DNA of 64,000 nucleotides from Heligmosomoides polygyrus polygyrus (GCA_947396885.1 OX377202.1:109262221-109326220); one strand, 5' to 3'; shown: positions 11,138 through 21,000, numbered from the stretch's first letter. The notes: generated by a model not told the origin, from the letters alone. Translations and numbers: made by a program.

Positions 11138-11658
11138 GGCCCCGATTCATCAAGGCGCATACTCACGGGTATGCTGGGTAAGGTTTATCATGAATCGGGG
11201 GTATGTTGACATACCCACGATTCATGATAAACCTTACCCGTCAAATGGTGAGTATGTCAGTGGGTAGAGAAAACCCGCCGATCGTAGGGCTACATCCGTA
11301 TACCCACGACTTGTTCGAACCCATTGACAAAACGGTGCTCCAGTGAGATCAGGGTCCAGATTCATCAATGACTAACCCGTGGGTATAGGGAGTAGATATA
11401 CCCAGGATGAAGCCTGCATCTCTGACTCTTACCTTATCTCTACCTGTCTCTTATCTTACCTCTACCCCTTATACCCCGCATACCCACGGGTTTAATTGTT
11501 GATGTATCCGGGCCCAGCCGTTCTCGCAATAGGCCTAGCAGTACTTTACCTTTGATTCCTTCCATGAATACGAATCGTACCCACTATCCACTGCTGGTAG
11601 TGGGTACGATTCAATTACGGTATCTCTACCTATACCCATTGCTTGATGAATCCGAGCC
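11138..11658 (-). mobile_element. MITE-E long form, minus, carrying a nested short MITE-E
   Basis: The ends GGCCCCGATTCATCAA and TTGATGAATCCGAGCC are inverted. CAG precedes the left end (11135-11137) and CTG follows the right (11659-11661). The interior matches, in reverse, the long elements at 12357 and 44263 (for example TTTATCATGAATC and CATTGACAAAA..GCTCCAGTGAGA). The element is split at 11350 by the short copy; without it, it is about 356 bp, like its relatives. Confidence 0.8.
11353..11514 (-). mobile_element. MITE-E short form nested in the long form
   Basis: The ends GGTCCAGATTCATCAA and TTGATGTATCCGGGCC are flanked by CAG (11350-11352) and CAG (11515-11517). The host sequence resumes as AGCCGTTCTCGCAATAGGCC, which matches the uninterrupted relatives, so the boundaries and the CAG duplication are firm. 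Confidence 0.85.
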
Positions 11659-11661
11659 CTG

Positions 11662-12353
11662 TAGGATTCCAGATTCGTGGTCAGCACCTCGAGTAGCCTC
11701 TTGGGTAAAGTTTAGACGAAAGCTTCTTCACCGGCTTCTAATCCCTCCAACAACCTTCCCAACTCCGTCAGCTGGCGGAGATTCAGAATTCAAACGCCTG
11801 TCTGGAGCATCGAGCACCTTTCCCAGCCGTCACACGTCGCATAGGCCAAATGCGCTTGCAGGGACATTTGCGTGTTGCTGGAGCGGCCACATTTCCCACA
11901 TAGAGCCGCGGTGCAGCGTGAACTTTCACGGAGCCTCGATGATGTCATGTCACCGTGTCATCAGACGCAGCAGCGACGACGGCCATTCAGCAGTCGCGCA
12001 CACAGGTCACACAGCGCCGCCACCTGCTGCGAAAGCACCGCAGGAGTTGCAGCTCCGGCGCCGACGGCATCCTCAACCACCTCGTGCACGCACTTCCACA
12101 CACCTCATCAAGTGCGTCCTTCCGCGGCAATTATCGCCGTTGATCGCCTGCGAACTCGGTGTTTGCGCAGTGGCTGATAGACCTGCGGATCTTGGGTACA
12201 ATGGGATTTGGGCCGGGGATTAGTCCACCGATGACAGGGATCACACCTAATCTGAGAAAAAGTTAATTGCGTTATAAACTGATCATATTCCTATTTAATT
12301 GCTTCTCTTTGGACGGATTCATGAACGATTAAGTCCTTAGGTATGTGGGCTAG
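11662..12353. other. No gene recognised; overlapping open frames
   Basis: A plus-strand frame of 223 codons (11552-12223) starts inside MITE-E and runs through this interval, and other frames overlap it. Its product is rich in Ser, Arg, His and Pro with no recognisable domain. The minus strand of about 11840-11990 encodes a short C-x2-C-x12-H-x5-C arrangement that could be chance. I do not call a gene. Confidence 0.3.
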
Positions 12354-12356
12354 CAG

Positions 12357-12701
12357 GGCCCGGATTCATCAAGCAATGGGTATAGGTAGAGATACCGTAA
12401 GGGAATCGTACCCACTACCAGCAGTGGGTAGTGGGCACGATGCGTACTCATGAAAATGATCAAGGATACGGTACAACTAGACCTCTCGCGAGAACAGATG
12501 ATCTCACTGGAGCGCCATTTTGTCAATGGGGCGCGAAGGAGTCGCAGGTACACAGATGTACCCACGACGACCGGAGAGTTTCCTCTACCCTCGATTTGGC
12601 GGGTAGTGTTTATCATGAATCGTGGGTATGCGCACATCGTGGGTACGTCCACCCTCTATACCCAGCGTACCCGTGGGTATGCGCGTTGATGAACTCGTGT
12701 C
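12357..12701 (+). mobile_element. MITE-E long form
   Basis: It starts GGCCCGGATTCATCAAGC and ends in GTTGATGAACTCGTGTC, flanked by CAG at 12354-12356 and CAG at 12702-12704. The interior has many inverted copies of GTGGGTA/TACCCAC and aligns throughout with the element at 44263-44611. It has no reading frame resembling a transposase. Confidence 0.85.
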
Positions 12702-12704
12702 CAG

Positions 12705-12865
12705 AGGCCGGATTCATCAACAATTAATCCGTGGGTATGCGGGTGATAAGGGGTAGAGATAAGATAGGAGTCAGGCAGAGATAAGGCAAGAGTCAGAGAC
12801 GCAGGTTTCATTGTGGGTATCTCTACCCCTTATACCCGCGGGTTAGTCGTTGATGAATCCGGCCC
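12705..12865 (+). mobile_element. MITE-E short form, 161 bp
   Basis: The ends AGGCCGGATTCATCAAC and GTTGATGAATCCGGCCC are near-perfect inverted repeats, with CAG on both sides (12702-12704 and 12866-12868). The interior is GGTATCTCTACCCCTTATACCC-type sequence facing its complement, so the whole unit folds on itself. Confidence 0.9.
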
Positions 12866-12868
12866 CAG

Positions 12869-13029
12869 AGGCCGGATTCATCAACAATTAACCCGTGGGT
12901 ATGCGGGTGATAAGAGGTAGAGATAAGATAAGAGTCAGGCAGAGATAACGCAAGACTCAGAGACGCATGCTTCATTGTGGGTATCTCTACCCCTTATACC
13001 CGCGGGTTAGTCGTTGATGAATCCGGCCC
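12869..13029 (+). mobile_element. MITE-E short form, 161 bp
   Basis: Almost identical to the preceding copy and the same length. It is separated from it by a single CAG (12866-12868) and followed by CAG at 13030-13032. Confidence 0.9.
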
Positions 13030-13032
13030 CAG

Positions 13033-13127
13033 GAGTAGAGATACCCACGATGATGCGTTCATTTTTACCCATCTTTACCTCGTATACCCTTCATACCCGC
13101 GAATTCAATTGTAGATGAATTCGTCCG
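13033..13127. mobile_element. Truncated MITE-E
   Basis: It lacks the left end. It keeps AGTAGAGATACCCACGATGA, a middle TTACCTCGTATACCC block and a right end AGATGAATTCGTCCG, followed by CTG (13128-13130). It closes the run of MITE-E copies that begins at 12357. Confidence 0.65.
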
Positions 13128-13285
13128 CTGGTAACCTTACTTGGTATGTAAGGTGACTGAAGGTCATCGAGACCTCATCACGGGGAAATGTGACGAATTC
13201 GAAGGCTGATCAGGTTGCTCAAGCGCCGAATTCCATGAAAATCCAGAAAAGACCTGTATACCTTGGAATGAGATCGTGGTGTAGA

Positions 13286-13477
13286 AAGATAAAACGGGGC
13301 ATCTATCCTAGTCGGAAGGGAGCACCGTCAGAAAAAGAAACGAGTACCAACAGGTTGGTCAGTTCAGGGTACTAAACTGCAAAGAAATGGTCGCGTTGAT
13401 AAAATAGTTCGTTTTCAAGTTGGCCATCGTAGCCAAGAAGATTCGGTAAAGTGCCTCCCGTCCTACTAGGATCGATC
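13286..13477. mobile_element. GGATCTATCC-type MITE, about 190 bp
   Basis: The left end GGCATCTATCCTAGTCGGAA and the right end CTACTAGGATCGATCC are inverted, with GGGAGCACC/GGTGCCTCCC just inside. It belongs to the same family as the element at 27436-27619. Its flanks (ATAAAACG and AAAAAGTG) are too diverged to prove a duplication. Confidence 0.6.
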
Positions 13478-13552
13478 CAAAAAGTGAACTAGTTCTGAGC
13501 TGAAACTCGAATGAGCTTTTAAAGACAGTTTGTGAGGACAACGTTGAATGAG

Positions 13553-13842
13553 ATAAAGGATAAAGGCTAAAGGACGACGTTAATCGTAGCCTTTTTGGGG
13601 TGTACCATGTATTCTGCTTCTACAGGATACCCTAAAGGCAATTTGAATGCGTTTCTGCCCTGTACAATTAATTGTTGTTCTCAGCAGATGGACGACCTAG
13701 TGTTATATCCTTCCTAGACACTCTGTCTAACCCCCGGAGGGATTTAATTCTTGGCTGGCTTGAGAAGGCCTTGAAACGAAAACCTCGATTCGAGGTGCAC
13801 GTGATAGTCGGCTCGTTCTCCTATTGCGCTACTCATAGCGCC
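13553..13842 (-). mobile_element. SINE-A copy, diverged
   Basis: Minus-strand SINE-A with the tail (GATAAAGGATAAAGG) at 13553 and the tRNA-like head near 13842. The body is recognisable (CATTCTGCTTCTAC, CCCCGGAGGGAT, AGTCGG) but more substituted than most copies. Confidence 0.7.
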
Positions 13843-13931
13843 AGACATGCTTAGATTGAAGTAATTTCAAGAAATGAGGATGCCTTGGCACAGTGCTACA
13901 TGAATGGATAAAACGCAGCGAAATCCACCCA

Positions 13932-14122
13932 CTTTGGATGCGCCACGCGTTCTACTTCTATACAAAATGTCGTGGAAGCAACTTGAAGGCACATTGACCT
14001 GCACAATGATTTGCGGTGGCCAGTCGATGGGAACGTCAGTGTTGTATTCTTCCCAGAGAAGTCCGGTGTCAATTCGTCGAAGGAATTCGAACCAAAAATC
14101 CGCTCTCGGATGCAGGCATCAG
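13932..14122 (-). mobile_element. SINE-A fragment
   Basis: It contains the minus-strand body from GGATGCGCCACGCGTTCTAC to AATTCGAACCAAAAATCCG. The tRNA-like head is missing. It is followed directly by the tail of the next SINE-A, which has probably replaced or been inserted at the head. Confidence 0.75.
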
Positions 14123-14125
14123 ATT

Positions 14126-14421
14126 AAAAGGATAAAGGATAAAGGACGGTGTTACTCAATCCCTTCTGGGATGCGCCAAGGCATTCTACTTCTACGGGAT
14201 GTCGTGGAGGCGACATGGATGCGTATTTGGCCATACAATGACTTTCGGTGACCAGCCGATGAACAAGTCAGCGCTCTATCCTTCCCAGACAATCTGGTAC
14301 CCATTCACCGAACCCGGAGGGATGGAAGTCTTGGTTGGCCTGGGCGGGAAGTCCGAACCAGGAACCTGGTGTCGGGTGCACGCGACACTCGGCGCCTCCT
14401 CCGACTGCGCTACAGGCGCCC
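14126..14421 (-). mobile_element. SINE-A copy, well preserved
   Basis: Full minus-strand copy, from the AAAAGGATAAAGGATAAAGG tail at 14126 to the head complement TCCGACTGCGCTACAGGCGCC at 14421. The B-box complement (TCCGAACCAGGAACCTGG) and all body blocks are present. Confidence 0.9.
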
Positions 14422-15585
14422 TGACGTCAGGTTACGCCACCACAAACTGCGTTATTGTGACCGTATTCGGAAAGTATGGTTGGAAAAAGGGTCCGTAACA
14501 AATTTATGATTTCCAACTAGCGGTTCGTTGTCGAAAATGCTCCCGTTACCGACAAAAGTGGAATTAGACACGAAAGACTAATAAATTCTGCGTCTGATCG
14601 CTGTTTGTTGACTCTGTTCGTTTCGCAATAATAAAGATTCGAATCCTTTCCACTCTGCTGCAGTGAATATTTTGCGATCCATTTTTATGGTTTATGCCAA
14701 CATTTTTTCTTCAAGACGATATTAAGCAAAAGAGAAGACCGCTTTCGGAAGCAGAAATTTGTGCGCTTACTCCACATTGGCCACGTTCCAACGTCGACGA
14801 ACCGAGAAACGCCAATGCCATTTCTATGCTTCTGCAGCACCTGGTGTTCATTGCCAACATCGCTTTCAACGATGCCGCCGTCGTCAAAGTCGTCGACTAG
14901 TCTACTGAAGGATCAGTGGGGCCTAAGTGGAGCCCAGCATAGACGGACCAGATGGGTACGGTAAGGTCAGACGGTCCACTTAGCAACGCTGTCTATGACA
15001 ATCGGTCTCCAGCCAATCCATCCGGGCAGCTTGCGTAAGGCAATTCAGACGTTGCGTACGCGGCCGCACCGACGGCGTGGTCGTCGTCGTCACCCGTCGT
15101 CCATCCACCCGTCCGTCCGGTTACGGTTTGGTGATAGGTTGCGTAACGCAGGTGTTAGCGTAAGGCCGTGCGGTCAACAGCGATAACCGACCGGACGACG
15201 GACGTCGTCGTGCTCCTAAGCTGCTGCCCAGTGTCACTTCGGGCCGAGTTTGCGCGCATTAATGGGGGTAAATAAAGTAATTAGGTTATCATAAGACAGG
15301 TGGTGGCGGTGGTGGAGGCGACTGATGGACGAGCACTTGTGGAGCAGCGGACATGACACAAGCACGGGGCCACGAGGTCATCATCATCATCCTCATGGAG
15401 TCTCTGGGACCCCGTCCCGTTGGATAACGGCTAGATGCTACAGAAGCACGGCTGAATTTCTTAGACCTAAGGTCGTTTATGGCATAGAGTTTCTGCGTCT
15501 CTGCGGTTCAAGAATCTAAACGTGGCTTGATGTACAGAACATGAATGAAAAAATGCAGAAAAATCACTGAAAATTTGGAATGATT
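14422..15585. other. No gene recognised; GC-rich CGT/ACG patches
   Basis: It contains GTCGTCGTCGTCACC-type trinucleotide runs near 15080 and short frames of 60-70 codons. No domain or repeat end that I recognise. Confidence 0.35.
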
Positions 15586-15593
15586 AGACAAAG

Positions 15594-16440
15594 GCAACAT
15601 TTTGGACCATTTTCTCGGCAAATTGAACACTCTTCTAAGCCTAAGACTTTTGAAATCAAAGAGAACTTTTCCAAATCGAAATGAGCTTTATGCAGGTTAA
15701 ACTGCAGATTCACTAAGACAGCTAGAATAATCTTTTGTTCGAGAAAAATTTGGTAGAACTTTCTTTGAAATTTATTAGTTCACCTGCCCCAAGATGTGTA
15801 AAAATTTTATAAAAACTATCTTTGAAAAAATAATAAATTACATTTTGTTTTAAAGCGCAGCAAGGCGGCGGTCATGTAGTGCATTAGAAGGCTGGATCAC
15901 GCCATGCAGTCGAAAAACAACTCGTAATGTTTATTTGTTTGATAGTGTAAAGACTGATTACAGCAAAAAAGTTAGGATATGTGTGTTTTTCTAGAATTTT
16001 CTAGAATCGTTTGTATTACACCGTTTGCAGGTGTGAAATTACATAAGAACAGAGATTTCGCTATCAATCGAATAAAAATCGAGAGGTCTTGGGGAAAGGC
16101 ATGGCGCAATCTCTGTTTTAGCAATAGAAAATGGCTGTCTTCCTGCTTTTTAAAACAAGATTTAAATCATTGTTTCTTCTTCAAAATGTTTTTAAAATAA
16201 AATTTCAAACTATTTCTTCTCTTATTGGGTAGATGAATTGAAACTTCAAAAAAGGTTATACTAAAATTTTCCTCAAACAAAAAATTATTTCAACGTTTTT
16301 TGAGAGTCTCTAGTTCAATGTAGAAGAAGCTCATTTTGATTTGGAAGAGTTTGCTTTGATTTGAAAAGCCTTAAACTGGCTTAGAAGCGTGTCCGATTCG
16401 ACGTGAAAATTGTATATATTTCGTTCATAAATTGCCAAGC
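15594..16440. repeat. Element D copy, inverted-arm AT-rich repeat
   Basis: The left arm has ATTGAACACTCTTCTAAGCC near 15624, TTTTGAAATCAAAGAGAAC and CCAAATCGAAATGAGCTT. The right arm carries the complements near 16330-16400 (AAGCTCATTTTGATTTGG, TTTGATTTGAAAAGCC, GCTTAGAAGCGTGTCCG). The interior has GGATCACGCCATGCA near 15894 and GGCATGGCGCAATCT near 16100 facing each other. The same unit recurs at 23430, 32520, 34205, 40180 and 42721. No coding capacity seen. Confidence 0.75.
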
Positions 16441-17391
16441 TTTTTCTTCTATCAAAATTTAAAATCGTCTTCTAACTCGTCAATAAAAAATCAATTGTTT
16501 GACAATTATTGATCGATTTTATCGATTTTTTATCCAAGCTGATCGACTGAGGCAGAAATTGTTCAGTTGGCCGATTGATAGGATTCAATTACTTGAAGAA
16601 GGCCCTGCTGTTAGGTTAGTCGATTGTCGGACTATTAAAGTTTTGAATCAGAATTTTTCCGAAGACATCCGAAGACAAATCGCCTCCAGCCGGCCGGCTT
16701 TGCCCTGACCTATTTATGTGATGGTGTCTGTCTGCTAAAGAGGGACGACACGACCACAGATGGTTCCGGGGTTTCCCAGTGAAAGTTTTTTGCGTTCGCT
16801 TTTTTCCAGTCGTGTTCTCTCTCTCTGTTCTTCGAAAATTTATTGGTCGAATTCGGCTGCGAAGGGGCAAATTCAAACCGAACCACTGCCGGCGGCTGAC
16901 GACCGAAGTGAAGAAGCGAAGGAGGGGATGGCAACAGTGGCCGGGGTTTTGTGTGGCTGGAGATGGAAAAAAGCTGGCACGAAAAGGGCAGCCAGCACGG
17001 CTATGAGACGACAGGCCTAACCTATTACCCAAAAACAAAAACCGCCTGATTCATGCTACCGTGGGTAGAGGGGGAGCAGCGCGAGAGCGGTACGAGTGTG
17101 CCTGGTGCGGCCACATCGAGGGCACCACGATGACTCCGACCGAAAACATCTACAGCTCGGTTACGGTAGAGGGCTGATTCGGTTGCAGTAATAGTTAGCC
17201 GGCTGCCATCAGCAGCCTTATTGAATCGCCATTTTCTTGGCCCTGACTCCGCCGGCAGTTGGCTATGGTTACTGTGGAATTTGTGACGTTCTCTGCTACG
17301 AAGACTAATGGAATCCAACAACCCATAGGTGACGTGATGGCTAAACTGCTGAGACCCTTTAGACCTTTGTAGTAGGAAAAGAATAGATTTA
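16441..17391. other. ATCGAT cluster followed by unannotated sequence
   Basis: Positions 16507-16535 hold an ATTGATCGATTTTATCGATT cluster like those at 24530, 42175 and 48430. The rest (16600-17390) has overlapping frames on both strands (140 and 158 codons on minus) without a recognisable domain. Confidence 0.35.
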
Positions 17392-17394
17392 CTG

Positions 17395-17920
17395 AAGCCG
17401 GATTCATCAACAATTAACCCGTGGGTATGCGGGTGATAAGGGGTAGAGATAAGATAAGAGTCAGGCAGAGATAACGCAAGACTCAGAGACGCAGGCTTCA
17501 TTGTGGGTATCTCTACCCCTTATACCCGCGGGTTAGTCGTTGATGAATCCGGCCCCTGGTCGTGGGTTTTACCCAGAGGCCGGATTCATCAACAATTAAA
17601 CCCGTGGGTATGCGTGGTATAAGGAGTAGAGATAAGATGAGAGTCAGGCAGAGATAACGCAAGAGTCAGAGACGCAGGCTTCATCGTGGGTATCTCTACC
17701 CCTATACCCGCGGGTTAGTCGTTGATGAATCCGGCCCCTGGTCGTGGGTTTTACCCAGAGGCCGGATTCATCAACAATTAAACCCGTGGGTATGCGGGGT
17801 ATAAGGAGTAGAGATAAGATGAGAGTCAGGTAGAGGTAGGGCAAGAGTCAGAGACGCAGGCTTCATCGTGGGTATCTCTACCCCCTATATCCGCGGGTTA
17901 GTCGTTGATAAATCCGGTCC
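17395..17920 (+). repeat. Tandem array of three MITE-E copies, 182-bp period
   Basis: Copies lie at 17395-17555, 17577-17737 and 17759-17920. The two spacers (17556-17576 and 17738-17758) are the same 21 bases, starting CTGGTCGTGGGTTTTACCC. The first copy is preceded by CTG (17392-17394) and followed by CTG (17556-17558). Identical spacers mean that the second and third copies arose by tandem duplication of element plus flank, not by separate insertions. Confidence 0.85.
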
Positions 17921-18109
17921 CAGGTCTTAGCGACAGGTTGTAGGTCTTACCCAATGGTACCAAAGCTCTTTTCCTTTAATTCTTGGGTAAGCCATGAAGT
18001 TTCTAGAAAACGGAACGTAAGTGTCTAATGTTTAGGTGGACCTATTAGAGCTCAAATTCCAGTGTTAAATGCAATTCCTGTGCGACATCCAGCGTATTGT
18101 ATGAATACG

Positions 18110-18402
18110 TATAAAGCATAAAGTACTGCGTTAATCAATCGCTTTTGGGATGCGCCACGTGCATTACTTCTTTGGGATTTCGTTGAGGCAATCTGAGCGC
18201 GTATTCGGCCATACAATGACTTGCGGTGGCCAGTCGATGAACAAGTCAGTGGTTTATTCCTCCTGAATTGCTTTAGTATAAGTCATCGACCACAGAGGGA
18301 TGAAAGGCTTGGTTGGTGTGCTTGGACAACTCGAACCATGGACCCGTGCAATCGGGTGCACGCGACAGCTGACGCCTCCTCCGACTGCTCTACCACGCGC
18401 CC
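18110..18402 (-). mobile_element. SINE-A copy
   Basis: Minus-strand copy from a degraded tail (TATAAAGCATAAAGTACTGC) to the head complement CCGACTGCTCTACCACGCGCC. The body blocks ACTTGCGGTGGCCAGTCGATG and AGGGATGAAAGGCTTGGTTGG are clear. Confidence 0.8.
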
Positions 18403-19040
18403 AACCGCCCTATAATTCGGAGGAAGCAATCAAGTACTCGATAGCTTTTCTACCCTTCTATCTGCCCTTATAGGCGCTGAAGAAGGAATTTAGAGCATCT
18501 GCACTTTTGAAGATGATATTGAGGATTGTGAGGGGCGCGGAGGTACCAAGCCTTGCATACTTTCAGAGTCGATGAACGGATGCGGCGGATCTAAACGGAT
18601 GCGTGGCGTCATCTCTTCTCTCAATGCAAGGAATGGATTGCTGTCCTCCTGTGCTTTGAAACTGTTAGCATTCCATTATTTTTCCTTCAAAAATAAAAAT
18701 TTAATAGAATTTCAAACAATTTCTTCACTTATTGGGGCAGTTGAATAAAAAAGCATTTCGACGAAGGTTGTTCTAAATTTTTCTTGGAAAAAATTATTTT
18801 AGCCTATCTAGAAAATCTCTGGCCCAGTGTAACGCATTTGGTCGCGCCAATAGCCCTTCTGCGGATCGGCTTAGCTCCACAGTTGTAGCGCTTCTTGGCA
18901 CCAGAGGAGAGGCACTACGTGACGCACATCTCTTCTTCTGAATGTGGGGCAGCTCGAGTTTTCGCAACGACGTTCGCGACTTTACGTGCTTCTTACCGAA
19001 GGCCTGTGTATCCTCAGTCATCTAAAACTTGGGTAATTAA
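18403..19040. other. Partial element D right arm at about 18655-18830; rest unannotated
   Basis: The part from TTTCAAACAATTTCTTCACTT to GAAAATCTCTGGCCCAGTGT resembles the right half of element D. The remainder shows nothing recognisable. Confidence 0.4.
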
Positions 19041-19363
19041 ACCGTGTAGCGCGATTGGAAAGGTGCCGGCTGTGGCGTGCATCCGATTCTATAATAGATT
19101 CTTGGTTCGGATTTTCCGCTCCGGCCAACCAAGTCTTCCTTCCATCCCCGGGATCGGTGAGTTGGCACCAGACTTGCCTGGGAAGGATAAAGCGTTGATT
19201 TGCTCATCGGCTGGCCCCCGCAAGTCGTTGTATGGCCAAATACGCCTTCAAATCGCCTCCACGACATTCCGTAGAAGTAAAATGCGTGGTGGAACCCAGC
19301 AGAAGCCGAATTCATCAACGACTTATGTAACTTTAGCGGAGAATTGTAAGCGGAAAGCTTAGA

Positions 19364-20744
19364 CAAAGGATCCTACTATATATAAAAGAGTAAGCGGTTG
19401 TCCGTCCGTCTGTCCGTCCGTCTGCCTATCCGTCTGGCCTTTCCTATCCTAGACGTCGAGTAACAGGCGTCCGGGTTCAGACCATGTGTCACCCATGTCA
19501 GGTCGAGAGGGTCAGAAGGCGTGTCACCGATGTCGCGCAAAGGGCTTTTGTACTCACCATCAGAAGACATGTCACCGACGTCGTTCTACAGGCGTCCGAA
19601 TTCAGAAAAGGTGTCACCGACGTCGTTCAACAGACGTCCGGGTTCATAAGAGGTGCCACCGACGTCGTGCAACAGGCGAACGGGTTCGGAAGAGCTGTCG
19701 CCGAAGTCGCGCAAAGGGGGAAGGGGGGGGGGGCAGGTACAGAAGACATGTCAGCGATGTCCTTCAAAAGACGTCCGGCTTTAGAAGGCGAGTCAACGAT
19801 GTCGATTAAACGATGTCCGGGTTCAGAAGGCATGTCACCGATGTCACGCCGTGAGCGTGGGAGGACAAGTTTGGGGGGGGAATATCTTGAAAAGTGAAAT
19901 TCTTGAAATTCGTGAAAGTGACCTGGAAGGGGGAGGGGGGCTGGAGGTGACACGGAGACGGGGAACCAGTAATACGGGATCTCTAAAATGGGGTCAGTAG
20001 ACGGGACCAAGGGAATGGGGAAACCAATAATGGTGTTCAGTAGACGGTTACCAATAAGGGAACAAGAAAGGAGGAGTTAATTAAGGATGGTTACCTATAA
20101 GGGCAATCAAAAAGAAGGGGTCCAGCAGCTGAAGCGGGCAAGAGGGGACCACTAAAGGATGACCTGTTCGAGAGAACCAGTAAGGTGGGGTGGGGAGGGG
20201 GGGGGGTGGCGTCCGGATTCAAAAGATGTGTCAGTGTTGTGGGGCAACGGGCTTCCGCGTTCAGAAGACGTGTCTCCGATGTCGGTCAAAGGCCGCTTGG
20301 GATTGCAAGACGTGTCACCGACGTACAGAGGCAGGCGCGTTCGCTATATATTAGAATTAGAATATATTAGAAGATATTAGAAGTTCCAATTTCAGGGTTT
20401 GGGGGCGAAGCCCCCAACCAGACGTTTGGCGGCCGGCAGGCCGTTGAACGTCTGGTAAAGGATAAAGGACGACGTTACTCAATCCCTTTTGAAATGCGCC
20501 ACGCGTTCTACCTCTACGTGATGTCGTGGAGGGGATTTGAATGCGCATTTGGCCTATACGGTGACCTTCGGTGGCCAGCCGATGAACAGGTCAGCGCTCT
20601 ATCCTTCTCAGAAATGTCTGGTACAATTCACCGACCCCGGAGGGATGGAAGGTTTGGTTGGCCTGGGCGGGAAATCCGAACCAGGTACCTGGTATCGGGT
20701 GCACGCGACAGTCGGCGCCTCCTCCGACTGCGCTACACGCGCCC
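19364..20744 (-). mobile_element. Inner SINE-A (minus) inside the MITE-E
   Basis: A full minus-strand SINE-A is bounded by AAAGCTTAGA at 19354-19363 and again at 20745-20754. This is a clean 10-bp target duplication as expected for LINE-driven SINE insertion. Its tail region is split at 19370/20456 by a Helitron. Joining the flanks restores the AAAGGATAAAGGATAAAGG tail. Confidence 0.9.
19371..20455 (+). mobile_element. Non-autonomous Helitron, 1085 bp, with 42-bp minisatellite
   Basis: It starts TCCTACTATATATAAAAGAG after an A and ends CTGG before a T, the A/T insertion pattern of Helitrons. The last 37 bases form a hairpin (CCAGACGTT...AACGTCTGG). There is no duplication beyond what the host tail repeat explains. 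The interior, from about 19480 to 19860, is a degenerate 42-bp tandem repeat (ATGTCACCGACGTCGT core at 19571, 19613, 19655, 19697, and again 19792, 19834), with further units near 20230-20330. The period is a multiple of three, which explains overlapping open frames of 107-137 codons. No Rep/helicase domain is present. Confidence 0.8.
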
Positions 20745-21000
20745 AAAGCTTAGATAACGCGGCTTATCAAGCGATATGATGAGCGATAAGCCGCGTTATC
20801 TCAGCTTTTCGCTGACAATTCTCCGTTAAAGTTATGAAAGTCGTTGATGAATCTGCCCCCAGAAGGGGTTGATAACGCCGTCCTTTATCCTTTGTCTCGT
20901 ATTTACTCCAAACATTCAAATGTTTACGTATTGTTTTGACCTTAAGCCACTACTTGTTGTGTGTTTACCTGCTTTGGTACTATAACAAATAACACAAATA

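Larger units (their letters stand above)
19303..20859. mobile_element. MITE-E inside SINE-A (19303-19363 plus 20755-20859)
   Basis: The left end AAGCCGAATTCATCAACGAC and right end GTCGTTGATGAATCTGCCCC are inverted, and CAG lies on both sides (19300-19302 and 20860-20862). Inside, ACTTTAGCGGAGAATTGTAAG faces GACAATTCTCCGTTAAAGTT. Without its insert the element is about 166 bp, the size of the other short copies. The insert begins at a 10-base duplication, AAAGCTTAGA. Confidence 0.85.
19041..20893 (+). mobile_element. Outer SINE-A of a four-level nest (19041-19302 plus 20863-20893)
   Basis: The plus-strand SINE-A runs from CCGTGTAGCGCGATTGG through the B box TTGGTTCGGATTTTCC and body to AAAATGCGTGGTGGAACC, then stops at 19302. 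Its missing 3' end (AGAAGGGGTTGATAACGCCG and CCTTTATCC) resumes at 20861. The 1.56 kb between is a MITE-E that itself holds another SINE and a Helitron. Confidence 0.85.

Noticed and set aside
11837..11990. Possible C2HC zinc finger on the minus strand (LCGKCGRSSNTQMSLQAHL)
   Set aside because: Only about 50 codons between stops, a single motif with non-standard spacing, and no splice context; chance is more likely.
17395..17920. Regularly spaced repeats that could suggest a CRISPR array
   Set aside because: Eukaryotic context, 161-bp palindromic units with MITE ends, and identical spacers; a tandem duplication of a MITE.
19484..20010. Frames of 107-137 codons with repeated Cys/His/Arg or Thr-Asp-Val patterns
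   Set aside because: The 42-bp minisatellite is a multiple of three, so several frames stay open at once. Overlapping frames make a repeat protein unlikely.
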